This document shows, in pieces, positions 34,406-41,748 of a DNA stretch of 50,437 nucleotides. Position 1 is the stretch's first letter. Every line of letters starts with the position of its first letter. The position numbers and the translations under genes are program-made. This DNA is from an uncultured Prevotellaceae bacterium (GTDB taxonomy: Bacteria > Bacteroidota > Bacteroidia > Bacteroidales > Bacteroidaceae): positions 1 to 50,437 of the forward strand of contig ONMI01000034.1 in the NCBI GenBank assembly GCA_900318915.1, given 5' to 3'. The notes beneath the pieces are model-generated. The model saw nothing but the letters and a program-made list of their open reading frames with translations, was not told the origin of the DNA and made no database searches.

Positions 34406-35836
34406 ATGAAGCGAAGTGCCCAAGCATTTGCCGTAGCCCTGCTCCTGTCTGTCGCATTTTTTTCCACAACCTGTGGTGGACAGGCAGGAGAGGGCGGGGC
34501 CGACTCCACCGCCATGGTGGAGCGGCTGTATGGCGAGAGCAGAGCGCTCTATGCAGCCCATCAGGAAGACAGCGCGCTGGCGGTGCTGCTGCGTGCGGCC
34601 GACTACGCCGGGAAAGGTACTGCCGACACCCTGCGCTACCGCCTGTATGGCGCTCTTGCCCAGGCCTATGAACGGAAAAACCTCTTCTCCATGCAGGAGA
34701 CCTATTTGCGCCGCCAGTTGGCCACGGCCGAGGCTTTGCATGATGCGGCAAAGACGGCCTCCAGCCATTTCGCCCTGGGGGTGTCGCTCTATGCGCAGGG
34801 CCACGACCGGCAGGCCCTGCAGTATCTGGCCAAGGCATACGATGCAGCACCGGCCGACTCGGCCCACTTCCGTGCCCGATGCCAGCTGATGCGCGGCCAG
34901 GTGTTTCTGCAGACCGAGGACAACGACTCGGTGGCAGCTGCCCTGCGGCAAGCCCGTAGCGAATATGCCGGCATCGACCGCCAGGAACTCTACCACCTCA
35001 CAGAGGTCTATCTCCTGTCGAACACCGGCCACGACACGGAAGCGGCTACCCTGATACGCCAGCACCTGACCACCGACAGCCTGTATGCCCGTGTGGAGCA
35101 ACTGAGTCTGCTGGTAGACATAGAGGAGCGGCAGGGCCGTCTGCGGCAAGCCCTTGACGACGCCCGCCTGCTGCTGGCACTGACTGACAGCGTGGCGGCC
35201 AGAGAAGCCTCTGAGTCGATGGCCAGGATACACCAGTTGCAGCATGAAGAGCAGATGCAGCTGGCCGCTGCCCGCCAGGAGACGCTGAAAGCCAAAGCCC
35301 GCGCCAGGATGTGGGGGCTGCTGGCCCTGCTCCTCGCTGTGGTGGCTGCTGCCCTGGCCGCCGTGGTCCTGCTGCGCCGCCGCGTGGCTGTGGCCCGCCA
35401 GGCCGAACTGGAGGCCCTCCGGCTGGCTGAGGATGCCCAGCGGAGCGAGGCGGAGACCCGTGCCCTCAACGAAGACCTCCAGCGGCGCTACTATGAGCAT
35501 CTCTACGCCATCCTGCTGCCCATTCTGAATGCCAAACGCAGCAGCAGCGGCCATATAGACCTGAACGAGAAGTCGTGGCAACTGATAGAAGAGAACACCG
35601 ACCTGGTGCTGCCGCGGTTCACCCGCCAGTTGCGCCGCAACCATGCCTCGCTCACCGACGAGGACGTCAGGTTCTGCTGCCTTGTGGCCATGCGCGTGCC
35701 CAATCCTGTGATGGCCAACATCTACGGCATAGCCCCCTCGTCGGTGGCGGTGCGCAAGCAGCGCATGAAAAAGAAACTCGATGAGTGTGTGGTCAACGAG
35801 ACGTTGGAAACCTATTTGTCAAAATACAGCCTATGA
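34406..35836 (+). CDS. TPR transmembrane regulator with C-terminal HTH-like domain
   Basis: 476 residues. A signal-anchor or lipoprotein-like N-terminus (STTC, Cys23, an imperfect lipobox), TPR-like helices about 35-270, one transmembrane helix about 303-325 (MWGLLALLLAVVAAALAAVVLL), coiled coil about 326-360, and a C-terminal region LTDEDVRFCCLVAMRV, IYGIAPSSVAVRKQRMKKKL, close in pattern to LuxR-type HTHs. The layout matches the regulator at 15819-17630. It starts 26 nt after the serpin and overlaps the next gene in an ATGA. It may sense a periplasmic signal and control the serpin operon; this is inference. Confidence 0.75.
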   Translation: MKRSAQAFAVALLLSVAFFSTTCGGQAGEGGADSTAMVERLYGESRALYAAHQEDSALAVLLRAADYAGKGTADTLRYRLYGALAQAYERKNLFSMQETYLRRQLATAEALHDAAKTASSHFALGVSLYAQGHDRQALQYLAKAYDAAPADSAHFRARCQLMRGQVFLQTEDNDSVAAALRQARSEYAGIDRQELYHLTEVYLLSNTGHDTEAATLIRQHLTTDSLYARVEQLSLLVDIEERQGRLRQALDDARLLLALTDSVAAREASESMARIHQLQHEEQMQLAAARQETLKAKARARMWGLLALLLAVVAAALAAVVLLRRRVAVARQAELEALRLAEDAQRSEAETRALNEDLQRRYYEHLYAILLPILNAKRSSSGHIDLNEKSWQLIEENTDLVLPRFTRQLRRNHASLTDEDVRFCCLVAMRVPNPVMANIYGIAPSSVAVRKQRMKKKLDECVVNETLETYLSKYSL

Positions 35837-36576
35837 AACACCTGCCGCTCCTGATACTGATAGTACTCGTCAGTGCCGTCCTGCCCTTGCAAGCCCAAGA
35901 GGTGTGGAAAGAAGGCACACAGTGGACTGTGTCCTATATCACCGGCGAGACTTACACCTACACCCTTGAGGCACCGGAGGAGATAGACGGCGTGACGTAT
36001 CTGCCCCTGACGTGGGACTTCCATACCCTGGGCTATGTGCGGGCGGAAAGAGGCGATACACTAGTCTATGCGCGCATCGCCACGGCCAACGGTCCGTCGG
36101 ACGAGTTCCTCCTCTACGATTTCGGCACATTTGAGCCCGGCACCCAGATACAATATAGTGTGACCGACAGTATGGGCCTTGAAATCAACTTGTGTTCGGA
36201 AATCATCGATGCGGCTGGCCTCAGCTATTACCCTGACGTGATAACCGAAGGCGACCTGCTGCCCTGCTACGACGGCATCCTGTTCAAGGTGGGATGCCTG
36301 GGCGGACCTTTTGAGTTGGTGGAAGAGTGTATCGATTTAGGAGAATGGAACACAGGCAATGATAAGCCCAAGCGCAAGAACATCAGTCACACGGTGCTGC
36401 GGCTCAATGGACGGAATGTGCAGATTGATTGCTCGGGCATCATGACACCCACCCTTCCGTCGGCTGCCGCCCATGGTCTTTACGACCTGAGCGGGCGGCG
36501 GCTGCCCGTCGTTCCGCAGCGGGGCCTCTATATTCAGGACGGGCAGAAACGGGCAGCCGTTCGCAGAGAGCCGTAG
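35833..36576 (+). CDS. Secreted protein with serpin-like C-terminal tail, unknown function
   Basis: 247 residues from ATG 35833 (MKHLPLLILIVLV), chosen for the signal peptide (cut LQA|Q) and the ATGA overlap with the regulator stop. No known domain. It resembles the protein at 17815 in layout: about 200 residues, early WKEGTQWTVSYITGE versus VWEEETYGVY, conserved spacing of acidic/aromatic blocks, and a tail. The tail GLYDLSGRRLPVVP, then GLYIQDGQKRAA, is nearly that of the serpin two genes upstream, as if copied between them. Confidence 0.72.
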   Translation: MKHLPLLILIVLVSAVLPLQAQEVWKEGTQWTVSYITGETYTYTLEAPEEIDGVTYLPLTWDFHTLGYVRAERGDTLVYARIATANGPSDEFLLYDFGTFEPGTQIQYSVTDSMGLEINLCSEIIDAAGLSYYPDVITEGDLLPCYDGILFKVGCLGGPFELVEECIDLGEWNTGNDKPKRKNISHTVLRLNGRNVQIDCSGIMTPTLPSAAAHGLYDLSGRRLPVVPQRGLYIQDGQKRAAVRREP

Positions 36577-36585
36577 GACGCACCG

Positions 36586-37848
36586 CTATCTCACGTCGTG
36601 GCAGCGGGCAGTGTAGAACTGCTTGAAGTCGCTCCACTTATAGTAAGGATACTGGCTGGTGGGCACGGGCAGCCGGGCCTCCTCGCCATTGAGCAGGCAC
36701 TTCACGAGAATGTCGTGGGTGCCTTTTTTGCCGCGGTAGAACACCAGCTGCAGGTTCGATGCCTTGCACGTCTCCCAACTCTGGTAGCAGTTTTTCACCT
36801 CGTAGGGGTCGGTGGGGTCAAGGTCGGCCCCGTTGATGCCCATGAGCACGGTGAGCGGTCCCAGACAGCTGTCGTGGCCGAAACGCAGGTCGGCCACCCG
36901 GTCGCTGCGGCCCTCCACCACGTCTTCGGCTTTCTTGAGGATGTCCTGCAGAATGGGTATCATCTCATACTTGCCGGAGAACACCCAGGAGTAGGAGCCC
37001 AGGTTGTCGCCTTCCCACTGGCGGGCCACCTCCTCGTCGGTGAGGATGTTGCCCATCATGCCCTCGTGGCCGATGTTGGGCAGGGAAGTGTAGAGGTTGA
37101 TGAGATTGGAGCCGATGTGGTGGGCATCGCCCGGCAGACTGTCGGTGCTGGTGAAGACCCGCTTCAGGATGATGTCGCGCAGCGGGTAGTAGTTCTTAAA
37201 CTGGTCGCGGTTGGCCTCGTAGCGCGGTTTGGCCTTGGGGTAGTGGTGCTTCACGGGGTTCTGCCCGTCGGTGGGCACCACGCCGTCGAGGGTGAAGCGC
37301 GACGACTGCTCCCTGATCTCTATCTTCGGGTTGCACTGCACCAGTTCCTGGCAGAAGGCCGACATACTGATCACGCAGCGCCCCGAGAGCGATGCGATGG
37401 CCAGCACATTGCCTCCCTTCTTGAACACCTCGGGGAAGTTGTCGTACATATTGCGGGCGATGAACTGATGCTGCTCCCATCCCAGTTGGGTGAGTTCGGT
37501 CACACCCGTCATGAGCTCCTCTTTCGCCTCCATGAACCGGCGGTAGAACGCCTCGCCCTCGGTGGTGAGCTGGCCGCGCTCATGGGCGGTGCTGAGCAGC
37601 GTGTCGAGCTCGTTGTAGAGGCTGTGGCTCCAGTAGTAGCGTGAGCCGTGGCGGGCATAATGGCTGATGTAGAACGGCTTGTAGCCCTTGGGCGCCTTGG
37701 TGAGCGGGTGGGTCACCATGGGGTAGGGGTAGTCGGTGCCGAAAGCTTTCTTCGGGTCGGCTTTCAGTTGGCCGAGCGGGTCGGTGCCCTGTGCGCCTGC
37801 AGTGAGTGCGGTGAGGGCGAGTAGGAGGGAAAGTATCAGTTGCTTCAT
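36586..37848 (-). CDS. Secreted histidine-type acid phosphatase
   Basis: 420 residues from ATG 37848 (MKQLILSLLLALTAL), with signal peptide cut AGA|Q; the frame upstream of this is not coding. The nucleophile motif RHG-x-R appears in ISHYARHGSRYYW, and the proton-donor HD in LRFGHDSCLGPL. This is the histidine acid phosphatase branch that includes phytases and inositol polyphosphate phosphatases; which phosphate ester it cleaves is unknown. Periplasmic or surface located. Convergent with the tailed protein (9-nt gap) and divergent from the M6 protease. Confidence 0.88.
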   Translation of the reverse strand: MKQLILSLLLALTALTAGAQGTDPLGQLKADPKKAFGTDYPYPMVTHPLTKAPKGYKPFYISHYARHGSRYYWSHSLYNELDTLLSTAHERGQLTTEGEAFYRRFMEAKEELMTGVTELTQLGWEQHQFIARNMYDNFPEVFKKGGNVLAIASLSGRCVISMSAFCQELVQCNPKIEIREQSSRFTLDGVVPTDGQNPVKHHYPKAKPRYEANRDQFKNYYPLRDIILKRVFTSTDSLPGDAHHIGSNLINLYTSLPNIGHEGMMGNILTDEEVARQWEGDNLGSYSWVFSGKYEMIPILQDILKKAEDVVEGRSDRVADLRFGHDSCLGPLTVLMGINGADLDPTDPYEVKNCYQSWETCKASNLQLVFYRGKKGTHDILVKCLLNGEEARLPVPTSQYPYYKWSDFKQFYTARCHDVR

Positions 37849-37872
37849 AGTGGTAATATTTGTTCTGGATGA

Positions 37873-37880
37873 CAAAGATA
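37873..37880 (-). promoter_or_regulatory. -7 box of the acid phosphatase gene
   Basis: Reverse strand TATCTTTG, exact consensus, 24 nt before the ATG at 37848. No clear -33 TTG. Confidence 0.6.
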
Positions 37881-38014
37881 AGGAAAAAATTTGTTCGCCG
37901 AAAAAAATAATGCTGTAGCTTTGTAAAATGGCAGAATGGCGGCTGTTTTTCACCGTTTCGGTGACAGAGCGGCAAGAAAGGCGTCGCACATGCATATTTA
38001 TGCCGGAAAATCAC

Positions 38015-38022
38015 TACCTTTG
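38015..38022 (+). promoter_or_regulatory. -7 box of the M6 protease gene
   Basis: TACCTTTG matches TAnnTTTG, giving a leader of about 40 nt before the ATG at 38070. No good -33 element. Confidence 0.55.
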
Positions 38023-38069
38023 CAATTTGAACCCCCATAAAAATGCGATTGTAAAAATATCATCACACA

Positions 38070-40679
38070 ATGAAGAAAAGACTCCTTTCCCTGGCCGCAG
38101 CCTTCCTGTTGGGTATAGGCCTGCTGAGAGCCATCCCCGCCCATCCCGGCAAGGTGACTGTGACCCAGCCCGACGGCACCACCGTGACCCTCCAGCTGCA
38201 TGGCGATGAATACCTGCACTATACTACCACGGCCGACGGCTACACTGTGATGAAAGACAGCCGCGGCTTCTATGTATATGCCCGCCAGGAGAGCGGACGT
38301 CTTGCCGCCAGCCAACTGGTGGCCCACGACGAGGGGCAGCGCACGACAGCCGAGAAGGCTTTTCTGGCCAGCGCGCCGAAGCACCTGATGCCCGAGATGA
38401 CCCCGGCGGCTGTGCAGACCCGTAAAGCCGTGCGTGCCCGCGGCGAGGAGATACTGGCCGCGCGCCGCGCCGGCGAGTACGACTACAGCCAGTTTCGCGG
38501 CCTCCTGATACTGGTGGAGTTCAACGACCGCTCCTTCTCGCGCAGCGACTATGCCGAGATTATGGACCACATGGTGAACGATGTGAACTACACCGGCTAC
38601 ATGCGGGAAAACGGCGGCAAGGAAACCTACTACGGCAGTGTGCACGACTACTTCAGCGACAGCTCCAACGGCAAGTTCCAGCCACAGTTTGATATCGTGG
38701 GCCCCGTGACGGTGAACTACAGCCAGTATGACCCCAAAGGCACGGAGAATGCCATCAGCATCCTGGTCGACGCCATCAATGCTGCCGACGAGGAGGTCGA
38801 TTTCAGCCAGTATGACGGCGACGGCGACGGTGTGGTAGACCTGGTCTACTTTATCATGGCCGGCAACGGCGCCAACTACGGCGGCAACGACCAGCGCCTC
38901 TTCTGGCCCCACCGGTCGGTGATTTACGACCCCAACACCTATAGCTATATCCTGAAAGACAATGTCTATCTTGGCGACTATGCCAGTTCGGTGGAGCTGC
39001 AGGGCTTCACCGCCTATCCCAGTTCGGTGAAGATAGACGGCATAGGCACCATCTGCCATGAGTTCAGCCATGTGCTCGGACTCCCCGACTTCTACGACAC
39101 CAACTATGCCCAGCAGGGACAGAGCGCCGACCCCGGTGAGTGGTCGCTCATGTCGGGCGGCAGTTATCTGAACGACAGCAAGAACCCCGTGTCGTATTCA
39201 CTCTATGAGAAATGGTCCGTGGGCTTTATCGGCGACGACGAGGTGCAGCTCATAGACACTGTGGGCAGCTTCAGCCTGGAGAATGTGGCCACCTCGCACG
39301 CCGGCTACCGCATCAACACGCCCCGGCAGGACGAGTTTTTCATGCTGGAGAACCGGCAGCGCACCGGGTGGGATGCCTATCTGCCCGGCCACGGCATGCT
39401 GGTGTTCAGGGTGGATGAGAGCAACCAGTATGCCTGGTGGAGAAACACCGTGAATGCCGATGCCTCGCACAACTACTACGAGCTGGTGCGGGCCGGAGGC
39501 GCCAACAGCCAGAATGCCGGCACCGACCCTTATCCCGGGCGCAACGGTGTGACCACGCTCGACAACACTACCGAGCCCGGCAACCTGCTCACCTGGGCCG
39601 GCGACCCCTGCCACTACGGACTCGCCAACATCAAGGAACAGGGCGGCGTGGTGACCTTTGAGGTGGTGGACGTGAATGTGCTCACCGCCCTCAATATGGC
39701 AGAGACCCTCTCCGTGCCGCAAGGCCTCGCCATTGCCGTGCCTTTGGAGACCGTTCCCGCCTATGCGCCCTATGAGCTGACTTGGACCACCAGCGATCCC
39801 GCTGTGGCCACGGTCGATGAGAAAGGGCGTGTGACCGGCGTCTCGGCCGGCAGCGCTGTCATCACGGCCACGGATGTGGCCGGATTGTCGGCCTCGTGCA
39901 CGGTGAGCGTGTTTGAGTCGGCCACCGCCGACAACATCGCCGCCTTCAAGGCCTTCCCTGCCGACGGCGAGGGTGTGCTGTATCTGCACGACGCCCAGGT
40001 GGTGTATACGGACCAGAAAAACGGCGAAGACCACTACTTTGTGCGCGATGCCACCGGCAGCATCCAGTTGCAGCATCCGGGCTTTGACCTGAAACAGAAC
40101 GAGGTGCTCAACGGAGCCGTCTATGGTAAGTTCAGCACCGACAACAGGATGCCGCTGCTGCTGCCTGTCGACGGTCTGACCGGCGACAGCGACCTGGAGC
40201 GTGCCGAGGGCGAGGAGGCACAGCCCCGCCCGGTGCGTCTGCCCGAGCTGACCGATGCCGACCTGGCCGATCTGGTGACGCTGCAGGAAGTGCGTGTGGG
40301 CACGCTGAAAGAGGGCAAGAGCAGCTATGCCATGGCCTTCGACGGCGAGACCAACGTGTTCATCTACAACCGCTTTGTAATCAAAGACCTGAGCATGCCT
40401 AAGAACTATGATAAGAAACTCTTCGATATCACCGGCATCTATGGCAGCCGCGGTTTCGAGGTGGCGGGTGTGGCCTACAACGATATCTATCCCGTGCAGA
40501 AGATGAAGGTGGTGGGCGATGTCTCCGAGGCGTCGGTCGGCGGCATTGAGGTGGCCGATACTGCCGAACCCCAGGTCTACAGCATCGACGGCAGCAAGGT
40601 AAAGACCGCCGGCCGTCCCGGTATATACATTATAAGAAAGGGAGAAAAAGTAGTCAAGATGGTGAAACCGCTCCGATGA
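38070..40679 (+). CDS. Secreted M6-family (immune inhibitor A-like) metalloprotease
   Basis: 869 residues. Signal peptide about 1-21, propeptide-like region to about 140, then the M6 catalytic domain with the zinc motif GTICHEFSHVLGLPDFYD (HEFSH at 330-334) and an upstream calcium-type DGDGDGVVDLVYF (about 249-261). After about residue 575 comes a bacterial Ig-like (BIG2) domain (WTTSDPAVATVDEKGRVTGV), then a beta-rich OB-like domain (YLHDAQVVYTD, YFVRDATGSIQL), and a final tail VYSIDGSKV, GRPGIYIIRKGEKVV of T9SS-like type. Extracellular protein digestion is likely. It shares the neighbourhood with a serpin. Convergent with the glutaminyl cyclase across a shared hairpin. Confidence 0.92.
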   Translation: MKKRLLSLAAAFLLGIGLLRAIPAHPGKVTVTQPDGTTVTLQLHGDEYLHYTTTADGYTVMKDSRGFYVYARQESGRLAASQLVAHDEGQRTTAEKAFLASAPKHLMPEMTPAAVQTRKAVRARGEEILAARRAGEYDYSQFRGLLILVEFNDRSFSRSDYAEIMDHMVNDVNYTGYMRENGGKETYYGSVHDYFSDSSNGKFQPQFDIVGPVTVNYSQYDPKGTENAISILVDAINAADEEVDFSQYDGDGDGVVDLVYFIMAGNGANYGGNDQRLFWPHRSVIYDPNTYSYILKDNVYLGDYASSVELQGFTAYPSSVKIDGIGTICHEFSHVLGLPDFYDTNYAQQGQSADPGEWSLMSGGSYLNDSKNPVSYSLYEKWSVGFIGDDEVQLIDTVGSFSLENVATSHAGYRINTPRQDEFFMLENRQRTGWDAYLPGHGMLVFRVDESNQYAWWRNTVNADASHNYYELVRAGGANSQNAGTDPYPGRNGVTTLDNTTEPGNLLTWAGDPCHYGLANIKEQGGVVTFEVVDVNVLTALNMAETLSVPQGLAIAVPLETVPAYAPYELTWTTSDPAVATVDEKGRVTGVSAGSAVITATDVAGLSASCTVSVFESATADNIAAFKAFPADGEGVLYLHDAQVVYTDQKNGEDHYFVRDATGSIQLQHPGFDLKQNEVLNGAVYGKFSTDNRMPLLLPVDGLTGDSDLERAEGEEAQPRPVRLPELTDADLADLVTLQEVRVGTLKEGKSSYAMAFDGETNVFIYNRFVIKDLSMPKNYDKKLFDITGIYGSRGFEVAGVAYNDIYPVQKMKVVGDVSEASVGGIEVADTAEPQVYSIDGSKVKTAGRPGIYIIRKGEKVVKMVKPLR

Positions 40680-40709
40680 GACTTTTCTCATCGGTGCGGT
40701 TTCCGCACC
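40665..40709. terminator. Bidirectional hairpin between M6 protease and glutaminyl cyclase
   Basis: AAACCG-ct-CCGATGAGA (40665-40681) pairs with TCTCATCGG-tg-CGGTTT (40686-40702) around a CTTT loop, starting inside the last codons of the M6 gene. An overlapping stem GGTGCGG/CCGCACC (40693-40699 / 40703-40709) excludes the first. A smaller CCTTGA/TCAAGG stem follows at 40708-40722. Confidence 0.7.
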
Positions 40710-40716
40710 TTGACTG

Positions 40717-41724
40717 TCAAGGTTCAGAATAAAGCACCTGAACGACGGTCTGACCCACCGCCTTCAGGGTGTTCTTGTCGATGTGGTTCATGTCGTCGTT
40801 GACGGTGTGCCAGGTAGGCCCGAACGAGCTCTCACGGCAGTGGGGGTAGAAGGGAATGACGTCGGCCATGGGAATGCCCGCCTTTTGGTTCACGGGTATG
40901 TGGTCGTCGGTCACGTTGCCGCCCTCCTTGAAGGGGAAGTAACCGCTGTATCCGGCGGCATGGGCAGCGCTCCACACCTTGTCGACGATGCTGCCGGCCA
41001 GCCGTCTCGACTCACCCTCCTGGCAGAACTGTGCGCCCTCGCCGCCCACCATGTCGAGCAGGATGCCGAAGCGGGTGGTGTAGCCCTCCGGCTGATAGTG
41101 CGAGGCCCAGTAGTCGGCGCCCAGCGCCCAACCTCCCTCGCCGGTGTGCTGGTTGTCCCATTGCGGGCATCCCCAGTCCTCGGCATCGAAGCAGATAAAG
41201 TCGACCCCCACATTGAGCGAGTCGTTCTGCTGCAGCAGCCTTGCCAGCTCTATCATGACGGCCACTCCGCTGGCCCCGTCGTTGGCGGCCATCACGGGGG
41301 TACGCCAGTTGGCGCTGTCGGGATCGTTGTCGGCCCAGGGCCGGCTGTCCCAGTGGGCGGCTATGAGCACATGCTCGGGGCGTTCGGGCTTGTAGCGCGC
41401 TATGATGTTGGTGCTGCGCAGCGCAGTGCCGTTGTAGGCCGTGAGGGTGGCCTGCTGCATCTCCACGGTGCAGCCCAGGCGTTCAAACTGCGTCTTGATC
41501 CACTGTGCGCACTGCTCATGGGCTGGGCTGTTCATCACACGCGGTCCGAAGGCGCATTGCGCATAGCAGTAGGCCAGTGCCGAGTCGGCGCTGAAGTCGG
41601 GTCCTTTAGGCGCCACGGTGATGGATTTGTGTTTTATTTTGCCCGATTTGTCGCACGAGGCGCCGGTTCCTATCAGTATGGCCGCCATGCAGAGCACGGC
41701 AGGCAGTATTTTTCTTATTCGCAT
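40717..41724 (-). CDS. Animal-type glutaminyl-peptide cyclotransferase (M28-like lipoprotein)
   Basis: 335 residues. The leader ends GTGASC (Cys24), a probable lipid anchor. M28-fold motifs with the glutaminyl cyclase flavour: LIAAHWDSRPWAD (118-132), AANDGASGV (Asp149 zinc ligand), FICFDAEDWG (Glu182) and FGPTWHTVNDD (His306). The HWDSRPWAD and FDAED(W/Y)G pair matches the type II cyclases of oral Bacteroidetes better than aminopeptidases. It converts N-terminal Gln of exported proteins to pyroglutamate; many predicted exported proteins here begin with Gln after cleavage. It lies 24 nt after the C26-M19 fusion gene in one operon. Confidence 0.83.
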   Translation of the reverse strand: MRIRKILPAVLCMAAILIGTGASCDKSGKIKHKSITVAPKGPDFSADSALAYCYAQCAFGPRVMNSPAHEQCAQWIKTQFERLGCTVEMQQATLTAYNGTALRSTNIIARYKPERPEHVLIAAHWDSRPWADNDPDSANWRTPVMAANDGASGVAVMIELARLLQQNDSLNVGVDFICFDAEDWGCPQWDNQHTGEGGWALGADYWASHYQPEGYTTRFGILLDMVGGEGAQFCQEGESRRLAGSIVDKVWSAAHAAGYSGYFPFKEGGNVTDDHIPVNQKAGIPMADVIPFYPHCRESSFGPTWHTVNDDMNHIDKNTLKAVGQTVVQVLYSEP

Positions 41725-41748
41725 GGTTCTTTCTGGTGTTAGGGAATG

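Noticed and set aside
39198-40691. Open frame of about 500 codons on the - strand
   Set aside because: Antisense to the M6 protease; composition is a mirror of that gene.
40717-41724. M28 aminopeptidase instead of glutaminyl cyclase
   Set aside because: The HWDSRPWAD and FDAEDWG motifs fit type II glutaminyl cyclases better; an aminopeptidase cannot be fully excluded without assays.
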